The notes: generated from the sequence alone by a model not told the origin. DNA of 64,000 bases from Tilletia caries (GCA_032718865.1 JALUTQ010000028.1:1116001-1180000), one strand, 5' to 3'. Positions 1 through 14,032 are shown, numbered from the stretch's first letter. Numbers and translations: made by a program.

Positions 1-1853
1 AGCAGTCACGGCGTACGGCGTCAAAAGGGACCGAATTGTGTTTGTCCGATTTGATTCGTGTGCCGAACCAGCAGGTTCAGAGGGGCGAGGACGAGAGAGG
101 TGGAAGTAAATTTTGGAATGGTCAGCGAGTTGGAAACACATGCAAAAGGTTGGTTCCAACACAACGTCATCGCGGATCGAACGTCATCCCGGTCAGAGCT
201 TGGGGAAGAAGGACTGCAGTAGTCAGGAAGAAACTCACGGTTGGCTCGAGATTAGTCCGGAGCGTGGTGGTTGTGGTCGTACGTCCAGGAATGACCTGAA
301 TCCTGCTTGGGACAGACCTCACTCGTCCTGACTATATACGCTTTCGGGCGCACAACTGGCGTCTCTGACAGGTTGCAGGCACAGCTCCCAGAGCACACAG
401 ACGGACCGGATATCCCAAGTCGCTACCGAACAGACGATGAGGTGCAGGTTAGAGGATGAAAAAAATTAGGTTCAGTCTGACTGATGTTCTGATGATTGAT
501 TTCATAACCGCCTGAAGATGAGCGATGAGATCGACCCTTCATCTGTGCGGACATATTTCACAAAGACACCGACCAGGAAGACCGAAGAATCGAGGCCTTG
601 CCTGCTTCGTCCGTCTCCTACGCTACCTGCAGACTCCTTACGCTGCGGCCTGCGCGAGCAGCATAAGGCCCCCGCCCACGGAGCGAAGGCTTAGATTCTG
701 CGCGCATGCATCGTCGCTGTTCATCGTTCATCGTTCATCGTTCATTTTGTATGCTCACTCACGCACTCGCGCATCACGGTGCATGATGCTGCGTGCACAG
801 ATCTGTCCTGGCCTCCTGGGTCTGAGGCTCAAGGAGGTCAGCGAACGCGTGCACGTACGTTTATAGTCAGAGTCAACTTGGGGCTCCAGAAGGGTTCTGG
901 AAATGAGGGAAAACCCTCCCAGAAGACGAAGTTGTATACGCAACCATTTCCATGCTTCACATTATACGCTTCGTGGGAGCGTTGAAGCTTATTACACCAG
1001 CAGTGTCCCACGCTCCCACCCGCCGGCGTTAGTGTATGTATATCTCATCTGCTCCAGGCACGAAGTAGCAAGGACCGAGGGGCCGTAGCAGCGACGCTTA
1101 CATTGGACACTACTGGGTCACCGTCCCCCATTATTCCCGGCCAAATGGACACGCAGTTAGTAGTTAGTGGGCACGCAATGCGAGCGGATCAACCTGATCT
1201 TAGGGCCCTGTTCGCTACCACGATGAAGAAGATTCTTCGGGATTAATATTCGGCCTGCCTTGGCAGGATAGTCGATGAGCGATGAGCGACGAGCTTTGGA
1301 AGATCTCTGAATCAATCTTGACTCCTTCCTGGGTGCCGAGTTTTCCCGGAGCCGCTGTAGAATGCAAAAACGTTGTGCACAGCTCAGACCTTCGCGCCTT
1401 CGCTTCGGATTCCATCATCGAATAATAATGGGAGCCCCGCGACAACTATAAGCAGGTAGAGAAACGTCGCAGTTGCCAACAAAGCTCGCCAAGCGATGTG
1501 CCTATCATGGGACGATCTGATAAAGCCGCATCGTCACTCCTGCCTGCGGCTTGCGCGGTTGCGTCTCGGGTTGGCTGCACTTCCAGTGACCCGTCCACGG
1601 GCCCACCACCCTCGACACTCGTGCCGAACGCAAATTCTGGAGGTAGTCCCCGAGGCCGATCTTGCCGTGAACAAAGCATCAACCCCATACGCGATTTTCT
1701 GGTTGAGTGCTCTGAGACTTTGAGAAGATGCTCATCTGGAGGCGAAGAGTATATAGTCTGATGAGGAGGACTGCGGCGCGGACTGTAAGCTGATGCTGAA
1801 TCTTCGTCTCCTTCCTGGTTGTTGACCTACTCCATTTCGCAGTCATCGTCAGC
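1..1853. other. Intergenic DNA, no recognisable gene
   Basis: Both strands hold only short overlapping open frames without recognisable domains or convincing intron structure. The last few hundred bases are probably the promoter and 5' leader of the ABC exporter that starts at 1854. A short 7-bp tandem repeat (listed separately) is the only clear structure. Confidence 0.6.
721..744 (+). repeat. 7-bp tandem repeat (TCATCGT)n
   Basis: Three perfect copies of TCATCGT plus a partial copy. A simple microsatellite-like tract in otherwise unique intergenic sequence. Confidence 0.85.
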
Positions 1854-4800
1854 ATGTCGATTGAGGACTCTGAAGGCTACGATTTGCGTACAACCAACCC
1901 ATGGACGGATGACGCTCTCGCAGTCCACGCTCTAGCCTCGAGGCCATCTCGTGACAATCCCTCTGGCTCGACCGCGACGTCCAACAAGCAGGACACCATC
2001 GCGAATGCCTCCGAATCCGTCCTCATCAAGCGGCTGCCGTATGAAGGTGGTGTGCCCGGTAGTACCCAACCCCATCCTTTACCCATCCAGAGAGATGAGC
2101 CTCAAGATGGCAGCGCGATTGGGGCTAGTGGTCGCTCTTATCCATGGGACGGCGATGAACAAGTGGACGTATCTGGAGCTGTGGTCCGCGACCGCGCCTC
2201 GACTGTGACCAGCCACGGGGCTGGGGATGCGACGGAGACAGGGGACAAGCTCCCGGAAGACGTGGTGAGTGGAAAGACAAACGATGGAACGTTTTCAACG
2301 CTCCGGATTTATCACCGATTTATGCTCAGACTCGATCCCATTCATGCACGCAGGCCAGCAGTGATGAGGAAAGAGAAGATCAAGAGCTTCCTCAGCGCCC
2401 GCGTGGGAAATGGTTTCACAGTTCTTTCTTCGACCTCTTCCAATACTGCGAGCGCTTAGACTACATTATCCTCGCCTTCGGAGTTTTCTTTGCGGTAGCG
2501 TCTGGCATCCCGCTGCCCCTCATCGGTGTCCTCTTCGGTCAGCTAATCGACGGCTTCAACCAAGCTGACTGTGCGGGCGGCTCAGGTCGTCCCTTAGATC
2601 CACAGCAACGCCAGCTCTTCCTCTCGGAAGTCAACCACAAGGTCGTGCTCGTCCTCGCCGCCGCTTCGGCCAACTTTGTTTTCATCTACGTCTACACCTG
2701 CTGTTGGTCGTGCTTTGGCGAGCGACTCGTTCGGAAGTTGAGGCAACGGTACATTCGTGGCTTGCTCAAGCAAGACATGTCGTACTTTGACGGGCTCCAG
2801 CCAGGCGAGGTCGGCTCTCGGCTGTCGACAGATCTGTTGACGATTCAGACTGGCACGAACGAAAAGTGTGGCATCTTCATCAGCTCCATGTCCTACTTTG
2901 TCACTTCGGTGAGTTCAACGTTTCCTCAGCTTACACAGAGAAGTGCGACTTAACGTCTGACCTACATGTCGCATCACAGTTTGTCATTGCGTTCGTCAAG
3001 TTGCCTTCGCTGGCCGCTCAACTTTTGGCCTTGTTGCCCGCATTTGGCTTCATCGCGATAGTCAGCGGCAAATACCTCTCCGAAGCGACGTCCGCGGCAT
3101 CTGGGCACCTAGCGCACGCGAACTCCCTCGCAACTGAAGCTTTGTCTAATTTGCCTTCCGTTCAGGCCTTCGGTGCCTCGGGCAAGCTGTGCTACATCTA
3201 CGAAAAGCATCTTGAGCTCGCCCGTAAAGCGGGCACGCGCCGCGCCATCATCGCAGCCGTTCAAATGGGCTCCTTGTTCTTCGTAGGGTTCGTACTTCAG
3301 GAATCTGTCGAGCCCTACGGGCGCTGAGCAGATATTGGAACTGACGATTTGCGCGATTCTTCTTACAGGTATTCGGCCAACGCACTTGCTTTCTTCTCCG
3401 GAAGTCGGATCATCAGTCAACAGACCGACTCTTCAACTTCGACGGTTGGAAATGTCTATACAGTAATCTTCTTGCTACTCGACGCGAGCTTTATCGTTGG
3501 CCAGATTACTCCCTATCTGCAAACCTTCCAGTCGGCGGGTGGAGCCGGACAGCATATCCTTCAGATCATCAATCGTCCTTCTCGCATCGACGCTACTGAC
3601 CTGGACTCAGGGTTAAAGCCTGAGCATTCCGCACCCAAGTTGCGTGGATTCAGCTTCCACAAGGTCAACTTTGCATATCCGATGCGGTCAGACGTTGTGG
3701 TTGCCAAGGACCTCACAGTGGACATCGAGCCGGGAGCGCATGTCGGAATCTGCGGTACGAGCGGCAGTGGCAAAAGTACCGTTGTTGCTCTTTGCCAACG
3801 CTTTTACGACCCTAAAAGCGGATCAATCACGCTCGACGGTCGCGACCTGCGGGACTACAACGTCCGATGGCTTCGGTCCCAGATTGGCGTCGTGGGACAA
3901 GAGCCGACACTGTTCGACGCCGACGTCATGCAAACGATTGCTCATGGCTTGACAGGTAGCCCGGCGCACGAGCACTTGAAAGACACGCTGGAAATGCTGT
4001 CCGATGGACGGCTGTACGAGCTTTTGGATGGAGGACACGCCGATGCGGCAGAGCATGAGACGACTATGGCGCAGTGGCTTGAGATCGAGAGACTTTGTCA
4101 GGAGGCAGCCCAGATGGCCAACGCTCACGAGTTCATCCAGCACCTTCCGGAGGAATATCGGACAAGCCTGGGAGATGCCGGCGGTGAGTCAAGCAGAAAG
4201 AGAGTGACCATTGGGAAAGGAGCTGAATGTTGTCTCTGGCTGATATCCGCAGGTCGACTCTCGGGTGGACAAAAACAGCGTTTGGCTCTGGCGCGAGCTA
4301 TCGTCAAGCAACCTCACATTCTCATCCTGGACGAAGCCACAGCGGCACTTGACTCCATATCCGAGCAGCTGGTCCAAATGGCGATTGACAAAGTGTCTGC
4401 AGGTCGGACCACAATCACAGTGGCTCACCGCCTTTCAACGCTGCGCAATTGCGACAAGATCGTGGTGATGTCCAAAGGATCTGTCATCGAATCAGGCACG
4501 CACGACGAGCTCATGGAGTCAAAAGGTCGTTACTTCACCCTCGCTATGGCTCAGAATGCGGCGGCGACCCCTTCAACAGCTACACCAATGTCGATGTCGA
4601 TGGGAACCTTGAATGACTCCGAGTATGGAGACAGCAAGTTGATCTTGTCCGAATCGACCCGCTCTACTGCTATCGTCAAAAAGGACGATGCTACTGGCAC
4701 GGGTGGTAGCAAAGCGCAGCGAGGCGTTTTCCGCCGCATGGTCGTCATGCTGTCGCCCTACTGGCTCTTCGTTCTAGTAGGGTTTGCGACCTCGACTGTT

Positions 4801-6732
4801 ATCGGGGGCTCATATAGTGGAGAGGCAGTCATCTTCGGAAACACGATTGATGCGCTCAGCCTCTGTGGCGGCCCGGAGCGGGTCCGTTCAAAGGGAGCGT
4901 TCTTTGCTCTGCTCTTCTTCGTGCTGGCCATCATTCAATTTGTTGCGTACTCCCTCAACGGCGCTTCGTTCGGGTACGTCTCCGAACGTTTCGTCTTCAC
5001 GATTCGACGGACCGCTTTCCAGGCACTTCTTCGTCAGCACGTCTCCTGGTTCCAGGAAGAGGGCCGGTCGGCTGGCACTACCGTCTCTTCGCTCTCATCA
5101 GACACAGCAAGTCTAGGGGGCTTGACCGGTTCGGTCATTGGCACCATATTCTCGGTGTGCATCAACCTCATCGTAGGCTTTACCCTTGCGCACATCATTG
5201 CGTGGCGCATCGCCCTTGCCATTGCGGCAGCCGTACCAATCCTCATTGCGTCCGGGTATCTTCGCCTGCACGTTCTCGCCGCATTGCAGCGACGACACGA
5301 GACGGCCTTCAGTGCGTGCAACGCATTGGCGATGGAAGCCGTCAGTGGAATCAAGACAGTCGCTGCGTTGGGACGCGAACAGGACATTATGCACCTGCTC
5401 GATTATCGCCTGCAAAAGCCATACACGGATGGCATTCGCCAGATCTTCCTTGGTAACTTTTTCTTGGCCCTGTCGCTGAGTATCTCCTACTTCGTTTACG
5501 TGAGTAACCCATTTGCTTTCAGTGAATGATCCGATAGCTAACACATTTGCTATTCACAGGGCTTCGCATACTGGTGGGGATCCCGAAACGTTGCAGACGG
5601 CTACTATTCGCAAGTCGACTTCTTCATCGTCCTGCCTGCTTTACTGTTCTCGGCGCAAGCATCAGGTCAGCTACTCGCTTTCAGTCCGGATATCAGCAAA
5701 GCGCACGTCTCAGCATCGAACATTTTCGGTCTGCTCGACGAATGTCCTCCCAAACTGCGCGCCGATGAGTATGCGTTAGCCTCCAAGAGCAGTGCGCATC
5801 AGATCGAGGCTGGCTCGGCATCAACGAGCGAGCGCACTCCGACGCCCTCGCCAACACCTTTGAGCATCGAGTTCCGCAACGTCTGCTTCTCGTACCCAAC
5901 CCGTCGACTCTCTCCCGCTCTACGTGACCTCAGCTTCAAGGTCACGCCTGGGCAGTACGTGGCGTTCGCGGGCTCATCAGGGTCTGGAAAGTCGACAGTG
6001 ATGTCTCTTATCGAACGCTTCTACGAGCCTGACAGCGGTTGCATCCTCGTCGACAACGAAGCGGATCGACCTGCAGCCCTTGTCCGGGAGGACATTGCTT
6101 GGGTCCAACAAGAGCCTGTTCTCTTCTACGGCACCATTCGCTTCAATGTCTCACTCGGCGCTCGTCCCAAGCCACGGGCTGGTGGGGCAAACAATGACGA
6201 GAACAGCTGGGTGGAGGATCCTGATTGGGAGCGATACGTTACGGAGGAGGACATCATTGAGGCCTGCAAGGCCGCAAACATTCACGACACCATCGTGGGC
6301 CTGCCAAATGGGTACGATACCTTGGTCGGCGCCAAAGGGTCTCAATTGAGCGGAGGTCAACGCGCACGTCTAGCATTTGCCCGCGCCCTTCTGCGCAAGC
6401 CTAGACTTCTCCTTCTCGACGAGTCGACGGCGGCCTTGGATGCCGAGTCCGAGCAGATCTTCGAACGCACTGTCGACAAGATCAGGAAGGATGGCAAGAC
6501 TACGATCATTGCAATTGCGCACCGAATTCGGACCATTCAGGTGAGTTGGTTTGGACGAAATGGAGCACCATGCGATGATACTGACACTGCATCTTGTATC
6601 ACTCTGCAGAATGCCGACCGAATTCTGTTCTTCAGCAAGGGGCAAATCAGTGCATCAGGCAAGCACGCGGAGCTCATGGCCGTTAACAACGATTACAGAG
6701 CCATGGTCCTCCATCAACAGTTGCCGGTATGA
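1854..6732 (+). CDS. Full-size ABC exporter (ABCB/MDR type, Ste6-like)
   Basis: An ATP-driven exporter with two membrane halves and two nucleotide-binding domains (NBDs) in one chain, expected in the plasma or an internal membrane. My exon model is 1854-2264, 2354-2908, 2980-3287, 3369-4183, 4253-5499, 5560-6540 and 6610-6732. It keeps frame throughout and gives 1479 residues; the donor at 3288 (GTTCGT) is weak. NBD1 has Walker A GTSGSGKST (about 554-562), signature LSGGQ (about 699) and Walker B ILILDEAT. NBD2 has Walker A GSSGSGKST (about 1250), LSGGQ (about 1375), LLLLDEST and the H-loop His near 1433. An insert lies between Q-loop and signature in NBD2. The N-terminal 200 residues are polar and unconserved. 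Fungal proteins of this layout include the a-factor pheromone exporter Ste6 and multidrug pumps. The substrate cannot be read from sequence. The next gene is convergent. Confidence 0.92.
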
Positions 6733-7384
6733 GTGGGAACGGGGTTAAAGCGGTTAAGATCTTGCGACACTCTCCTGGAGCAGAGGACTTGCAACAAAAT
6801 CACGAAGCATTCTTCGTACTTAATTTGCCACTGTAGATACATCGAATGGACTCTCTACGTTTCCCTATCGGATTTTGTTGTCACCTACCTGGGTCTCTGG
6901 TCTCGCAGCAGACAACGTTCAAGGTGACCTGCTCTTCGCTTGCAACGTATCACCGATCCAGGCGTAAAGAAGAGGTATTTTTGCATTGCTTTGAGGCGGG
7001 TCCGGTCGCTGTTGCGGATGTCCGTTGGATAGGGTAAAAGAGTGCTTGAGGCAAAACGAAATGATGGAAGGCTAGGGACGGTACAGAACTTTTTATGTGA
7101 GAGAGGGGAAAAGCTGCGCTTGAGATGGGGTCGTGATATGAGAACGCTGGTCGGTGGAAGGGGGACGGGGAGATTCTATCGTAGGGTCCGAGCCGTACAG
7201 CTCGTGAAAAGTTGTTGGCTCGGCCAGTGGTTTGAAGTTGTTTTCCACAGTCGTTCGTCTTGAGAAGGGGGTCGTAAAGTCGTTATAGGATCGCTTGTCG
7301 AAAAGAAGGGGATGTAAAATTATCGCGAGGCACAGGGGTCGGAGCGGGATCGCGACCAGGGTGTAGAAAAGTCCATGTTGACGC
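6733..7384. other. Gap between convergent genes
   Basis: Holds the 3' ends of the ABC exporter (+) and the branching enzyme (-). I see no coding signal, RNA gene or repeat in it. Confidence 0.6.
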
Positions 7385-10186
7385 CTACTGCTTCAGCTTC
7401 AGCACAATGACAGACCGCGTGGGCAGGTACAGCTGCACGAAGTTCTTTCGGCCGTTCCACTCCATCGGGTTCGTGAAGAACTCGGTCGAGTGGTCGACGC
7501 GACCATGACCGCCATACTCGGATGCGTCCGAGTCGAGCGCAACGACGTAGGTTCCTGGTGCCTCGATGCCGATGCGGTAGTCGGTGTAAGAGTTTGTGGC
7601 GTGGAAGTTGAAGACGAAAAGGAGATTGGCTCGCTCGAAGGCGACCACGCGGTCAGACTCGTTCTTGAGTCTGAGAGTCAGGGAATATAGCGGGCCCAGC
7701 ATCAGATCAAGGTCCACGAGACTGTGTTGATCCATAGGTACGGGCACTCACGAGATGTAAGCTTGCGGCGACGCAAGCCACTTGTATTGGTCCTCCAACT
7801 TGTTCATAGCGCCGTCCCAGCGGTACAGATACTTGTATCGCAAGTTTTCGTCATCGACAAGGTTGTACTGTCGGCGCGCGTGTTGGAAGCTGTTGTTGTT
7901 TCCCGCTCGGGGGAAGTCCAGCCACTCTGGGTGGCCAAACTCGTTGCCGATGAAAGAGAGGTAACCCTCGCCACCGAGCGTGTGGGTGATGAAACGGATC
8001 ATCTTGTGAAGCGCGAGACCCCTGTCGATGATCTGTGTCCGCTCCGTCAGGTCCGACATGCTGAAAAAGGAGAGGTTGGTCATTCGAGGTCAGTTTGATT
8101 CCTGTTCCTTCGCGGAGGAGGGCGCAAGACTCACTTCGTGTACATCTCCTTGTCCATGAGCCAGAAAGCGATGGTCTACGCGCGTGAAGATTAATGCAGT
8201 TCAGCATGCTTGGCAAAGTTGCACGCTCTCAATTTTCAGGAGCTTACCTTGTCACCAACGAGGGCCTGGTCGTGGGACTCCGAATATGCGATCGACTTCT
8301 CGTTATGCCGACGGTTGGTGAGCGTAAAACAAATGCTGCCAAAGTCCCACTGCTCGTCCTGGAACTCCTTCAGAAGCTTGATCCACATGTCTGGAAAAGC
8401 GGATAGGGTTTGGAGTGTCAGAGTAAATGCGCTTGGCCATATTCTGTGGGCCAGCAGTGTTCACTTACCTGGAACTGCCATGCTGAGGCGGTAGTCGAAG
8501 CCGACACCACCCTCGATTACGGGTCGACACAATGCTGGCATACCACTGACATCTTCTGCCACCGTGATCGCTTCGGGATAGAGCTGATGGATCATCTCGT
8601 TGGCAATCATCATGTAAACTACGGCCTGAGTGTCAACGTTGGGGCCAAAGTACTCGTGGTAACCTCCAGAAAATCCGGTGCCGATGCCATGGTGTCTGTT
8701 CGAACAAACAAAAGAGCCTCACATGAGCCAAGATATTGAGGTAATAATGTTATGTGTGAGCCTACTCACGTGTACAGCATGCTGGTGACACCATCGAAGC
8801 GGAACCCGTCGAAGCCGTACTCCTCCATCCAGTAACGGCAGTTCGAGAGGAGGAAACGGAGGACTTCATGATGGCCGTAGTTGAAGAGACGAGAGTCCCA
8901 GAGTTCGTGGCGTCCCTTTGCGCCTTCGTGGAAGTAGAGGTGGTCGGTTCCGTCAAACATGTTGATTCCGTCCAAAACGTTCTTGCATGCGTGCGAGTGG
9001 ACAATGTCGAGGAGGACCGTGATTCCCTTGTCGTGGGCTGTGTCAATAAGCTCCTTGAGCTCTTCGGGTGTGCCTGATCAATGCAAGAAACGCGAAATGA
9101 GCGAACGGATCGAAAACAAGGACAATCTCAGATCTAGCTATGCGTACCATATCGACTGGAGGGCGCGAAGAAGCTGGTTATCTGGTAGCCAAAGGACGCG
9201 TAGTATGGATGTTCTTGGATGGCCATGAGCTGGATGGCGTTGTATCCAAGCTCTTTAATGCGTGGGAGCACATCTCGAGCTGTGAAAAAAGTGCATAAAT
9301 GCTATGTTAAGTCCCACATTCGCGCGCGCAAGGGATTCATTTTCTGGTAGAGACCCACTGAACTCCTTGTAGGTTGCGACGCGAGGTTCTGGACTAGCAA
9401 TTCCGACTGTAACAATGGCAAAAAGTAGTATGGCCTGGTGAGTTCAATGCTCTCCAGATTCCTTCAGTAGGGCGAATTTGCTCTTACCGTGAGCCTCGTA
9501 GATCTTGAGATCGATCGGCTTCGATGGGCGCGGGTGCTTCATCTTGTACGTCTCTGCAGCAGAAGGGTTCCAGAAGCGCGCATCATAGATAGGCGAGACG
9601 GAAAGATCCTGAGTAGCATATCTACGATCAAGAGAGTTGGGGTTGGTACCATCGTGTCAGAAGTCACGGCTGTATGCGGCTGCGTCTCTGTCAGGTAAAT
9701 GACTCACTTGATCCAGGCAGGCAGTCGCTCGATGCGCTCTCCACTTGGAGTGACCATGGAGATCTTGAGTTTCGATTGGTGCGGGATCGCGCAGGAGCCA
9801 TCAGCCTTGGGCTGGATAGTGATCGTCCAGACGCCGTACTTGTCCTTGGTCATGGTGTGGGTGTCGCGATTCCAGTCGTTGAAGTCGCCGATAAGAGAGG
9901 CGGCCTCTACGCCAGGCGCCCACTCGCGGTAGGTGACGGCATTGGTGGCGGGGTCGACGATCAGGCCGTAACGTTTGTAGCCTTTAGAGAAGGCGTCGAG
10001 ACCACCTTCATGCTGGTTGATGGTGTCCAACCACTTCTGGTAGAGGCTGTACCGCTCTTTCAGGGCAGGAGCGAAAGGCTCAAGCCAAGGGTCGAGGCTG
10101 ATGACACGGGTGCCGTCAGTCGCCTGGGAGTAGTCGACCGGCTTGGGGCCGGAGGCTGAAGCGACGATGCCGTTTGCAGCGGACAT
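7385..10186 (-). CDS. GLC3: 1,4-alpha-glucan branching enzyme
   Basis: Transfers alpha-1,4-glucan segments to alpha-1,6 positions during glycogen synthesis in the cytosol. Ten exons, read right to left: 10186-9708, 9621-9488, 9406-9359, 9279-9148, 9073-8770, 8695-8469, 8390-8248, 8175-8135, 8060-7752, 7670-7385. All join in frame to 700 residues, the usual length for yeast-type branching enzymes. An N-terminal carbohydrate-binding (CBM48) part contains [18 protein letters not shown]. The GH13 catalytic barrel follows: the nucleophile Asp358 is in [10 protein letters not shown], the acid/base Glu413 in [10 protein letters not shown], and the transition-state Asp482 in [11 protein letters not shown]. 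The C-terminal all-beta domain ends the chain. I chose the Met at 10186 (MSAANG) over an upstream in-frame start at 10420, because conserved sequence begins soon after it and the extension is low-complexity. All catalytic residues are present, so it should be functional. Confidence 0.97.
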
Positions 10187-11137
10187 GATGTGTTGAGGTT
10201 GTGCTTTGGGGGGTGGAAGTGATTGTTCACCGCTTCTATGGGTATTGCTTGGGGGGTGGCCGGGGGATGGAGAGACAGGGTGCGCAGTGGTAGCAGAAGT
10301 AAGTACGAGGGCAGCTCCGTCGTGAAAGGTTGATTGAATGTGGTGGTAGAGAAGATGAAGCGCGTCTTCTTTCGATAACTTCCACCAACGGGCGAGCGAG
10401 AACTCGGTCTGTGCGTCCATCGTTCGGCTTCCTCAGCCAACAAAAATTCACGATCAACATGAGGAAACAAGTCACTAATACTCCATCGTCATCAGTCTCC
10501 CAACCGCAGCCGCGCGACGAGGACTCGGCGCGCGCACCTGCTCTCCTCGCCGGGAAGCACAGCTGTGCTGCGACGTCTTCGGACGCCGACAGAGAGTCGC
10601 GCAGACATGTCACCTGGGTGGGACGGAAGTTCGGTTGACCGACGTCATTTGCAATCGGGATGCGTTCACGTGCAGCCGCGCAGCCGACGCGTCGGTAAAC
10701 GCTCGGCGTCGTGGATTTTGCCGATGACCCGATGGGAGAAATTTGAGAACCGTGATTCTCGGCCGAGACAACGTGATGCTCGCAGCAGCGCGCAACCGTC
10801 ACCTTCAAATTTCACTGACTCTCTGCTCTGTTTGGATACCTGTCCACTCTTTCGCTGAGTTCCTTCCTCGTCTCCGCCCACCACTCTGCTCTCACCTCTG
10901 CTCGTCCCGGTGCCGTCCGCTGCGATCAAAGCGCCGTGCTTCAGCGCGCAGTCCCCGTCCAGTCAGCGCCGGCGAGATCCGAGGGTAGATCAAGAACACG
11001 TCGCGACATCGCGAAGCTCGGACCCAGAGGAGCTCTCCTTGCAGCGGCCAACTGCGAAGTATCGCATAGAGAAGGGCTTTCCTGGCGTTGGAGATCCCTG
11101 CGACATTCTTTGAGGCTCGATCAGCGGCAGGAGAACG
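10187..11137. promoter_or_regulatory. Divergent promoter between branching enzyme and HSF gene
   Basis: About 950 bp separate the two divergent start codons, so both promoters must lie here. No gene is supported inside. I see no clear TATA box. An inverted GAGAA...TTCTC pair near 10740-10756 is too widely spaced to call a heat-shock element. Confidence 0.55.
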
Positions 11138-13971
11138 ATGGCTTCAACCGCAGAAGCATCGTCTTCGTCCTCCGGGGCGCAGCTGGACGCGTCTGCACGA
11201 CTCGCAACGCCGATGAACAGGAACAACCCGGCTTTCCTCAACAAGCTGCGCAGGTGAGCTTGGAAACAGTTTTCTAAGAAACGGACTGCATGTATGCGCT
11301 CTGTGGGCTGATCCAACAACTTCCGCGTCGCGCGCAGCATGCTAGATGACAAAACCAACGAAGATCTCATCAAGTGGGCGCCGGACGGCAAATCCTTCTT
11401 TGGTGCGTCTCCAGGTTTGACTTGTCTCTTGGAACGTACGGTCAGGCTGACATGCTGGAACTATCGAACCCTGCCACACAGTGCCGAACCACATACGCTT
11501 CGGCGACACCCTCCTCCCTCGCTACTTCAAGCACCGCAATTTCTCCTCCTTCGTCCGCCAGCTCAACATGTACGGCTTCCACAAAGTACCTCATCTTCAG
11601 CAGGGAGCTCTTGATGCCGATCAGGCGGCCCAGTCCGAGCTCTGGGAGTTCACCAATGATCTCTTCACGCGCGATCAGCCCGAGCTGACCGCGCAGGTGC
11701 AGCGGAAGAAGGCCACCAAAAATGCGGCCGGAGGTCCTGGTGGACAGGGCGGGAACGCAGGGGAGGGATTTGGCGCCGTCAGACCGAATCAGCTCCTCCT
11801 CACCGATGCCCCATATAATGGCACAGGAGAGGCGACCGAGCCAGCGTCTTTCCCTCCTGCGCCCGCCTTTGACGGGGCGAGCTCGCAAAATATGCACCTG
11901 CATCCGCTCTTCCCAGCGCTGCAGGCCATCACCGTCGCTCAGACCAACATCAATTCCGAGCTGTCCAGATTACGATCGTCTAATGATGACCTCTGGCGCG
12001 AAGCCATTGATACGAGACAACGGCTCAAAAAGCAGCAGGATACGGTCAATAAGGTCATTCGATTCCTTGCTGGCGTCTTTGGCGGGAGGGCTCTCGCCAA
12101 TGTGTCCGAGGACGAGGGGTTGCCCAACGTGGGCGCGGGAACGAGCTCGAATGCACCCGAGGCTTCGTCTTCCTCTCGCGGAGATGGATCAGGTGCGCGC
12201 GCAACGGGCACGTCATCTTCTACGGGAACAAATACGTTGGATAATGCGCGTCGGGTGGCCGTTTACCGACCGAGCATGACTGCGAATGGCCGGCTGCTCA
12301 TAGGGGATGGCAGAACGGAGCAAGCATCGAGCAGCAGGGGCGGCCGTACCTCCGAATCGCCCATGACGGACCAGGGTGATGGGAGACAGGCGGAAATATT
12401 TGAGCTTCCGGAGATTGAAGAAGTTCAGGACGATGGTAAGTCTCATGTAGACCTTCTGTCTGGCATGTCTCTATTTCTGCGTCTTCCGATTCTTGTTGAT
12501 AGCTGACACGGCTCATGTTAACTCTACAGGCTCGCGCTTCATTGAGGCCGTGTCACCGTCGCAATCTCCACCTGGCGGGTCCACGGCCAAGCTCAATTCC
12601 CCCTCGTTGCGGCCCAACAGCTCGTTGCGGTCTCCTTCCTTCAGAGGCTCCAGCGGGAACGAAATGCGGAGCGTTGGAGAGTCTCGCAGAACCAATGGGC
12701 CAAGTAGTGCGGTGACGCCGAGTGGGGGGGACAGTAATGCCGCGTCCAATTGGTTCGCGAGTATTTTAGGACAAGGACAGGGCGTTCAAAATCCGATGAG
12801 CGACGGGTCGTCTTCGTCGTTACCAGGACTGAGCGCGGCGGCGTCACAACTGGATCCAGGCGCTATGGCGGCACTTCAGAGCCTGTTCAACAGCACATCA
12901 GGCAGTCCTGTCCGGACCTCTCTTTCAGCTCACGCTCCGGGGAGTGGTATGAATGCGGCCTCATCAAATTCATTCTCTTCGGCGATGTCGCTACCTTCGA
13001 CTTTTGCGGGCACACTGGCAACGGCAAGCAATGGCAATAATCTCATGCCACCACCGTCGAATCTTACGAACACTCCCTTCTGGTCGACGGCTTCGGGAAC
13101 GGAGTCGGGGCCAGCTTCGTCATCGGCTCCGAATAGGCTGGCTCTGCCGTCGTCGAATACAGGATATTCTAATGCTGGCAGTGTGTTGGCGAACGGCTCG
13201 TTAGCGGCGCCGTCTTCTGGATCGAACGCGCCTCATACGGCGGCAGCGGCTGTGGGGCCTTCGAATCAAATGTTGGCTGCGAATCCGGAGTTGGCGCAAC
13301 ATACTGGCGAGGTTGCGCAGACGTACGAGGACATGCAGCGGACGAATATGTACCTACAAGCCTTGATCGATGGGATCATGCAGCAAGGGGACGGGTCGGC
13401 TGCAGGTGCGGGTACCGGTGCGGGCACGGGAGGAACCGCTCCTGGACCTTCGATGTTTGGCAATATGGGCAATGTCGCAGGTGGTGGAAGTGGGAACACT
13501 CCTCGAGCTGGCTCTGGTAATGTGCAGCCAAATTTCGGGCCTCTCACGAACGCGAGCAGTGCTGCAGATCTGGAGGCTCTGTTGCACGAGTTTCTGGATC
13601 CGGCAGCTGCATCTACGCCTACGAGTGTCGGACGCCCTACTTTCTCTCCTCGTGCTTCCTTCGGCTTTGGCGGCGGCGGCAGCACGTCATCAGGTCAACT
13701 CGAGATCCCCAAGACGACTACTGATCCGACCGAGTCGCCGCTGTGGGCTGGGGAAGACGATGACGAGGAGGACGAGGACGATGAAGATCAAGATGACGAA
13801 GATGAGGAGAACGCAGGCGCATCAGGGATGGGGCATACAGAAGGGGTGTTTGGAAACGAGCGGTTAGACACCAGCGGTCGAAAGCGCAAGATCGACGGCA
13901 GCGACGATGAGTCGATGATACCCAACGGAAACGCAGAACCGGCGCTGAAGCGGAGCAAGGCAAGCATATGA
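11138..13971 (+). CDS. HSF-type transcription factor
   Basis: A nuclear DNA-binding regulator of the heat-shock-factor family (Hsf1/Sfl1/Skn7 group). Exons 11138-11253, 11338-11402, 11482-12435 and 12530-13971 join in frame to 858 residues. The HSF DNA-binding domain covers about residues 29-135: FLNKLRSMLDD, then IKWAPDGKSFF, the recognition-helix block FKHRNFSSFVRQLNMYGFHK, and ELWEFTNDLFTRDQPEL at its end. Two introns interrupt it. A heptad-like segment around LSRLRSSNDDLWREAIDTRQ fits the trimerising HR-A/B coiled coil. The remainder is Ser/Gly/Asn-rich, with a strongly acidic tract near the C terminus (13756-13815) and a basic SGRKRKIDG stretch that could be a nuclear localisation signal. 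No response-regulator domain is seen, which argues against Skn7. Hsf1 is the likeliest assignment. Confidence 0.93.
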
Positions 13972-14032
13972 ACACTACTGGAGTCCTCATCTCTCACAAG
14001 CAAGAGTTCCGAACCGCCAGGCAAGATCACCA

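Noticed and set aside
10740..10760. Heat-shock element in the divergent promoter
   Set aside because: The GAGAA...TTCTC arms are separated by six bases and lack the nGAAn/nTTCn spacing of a true element.
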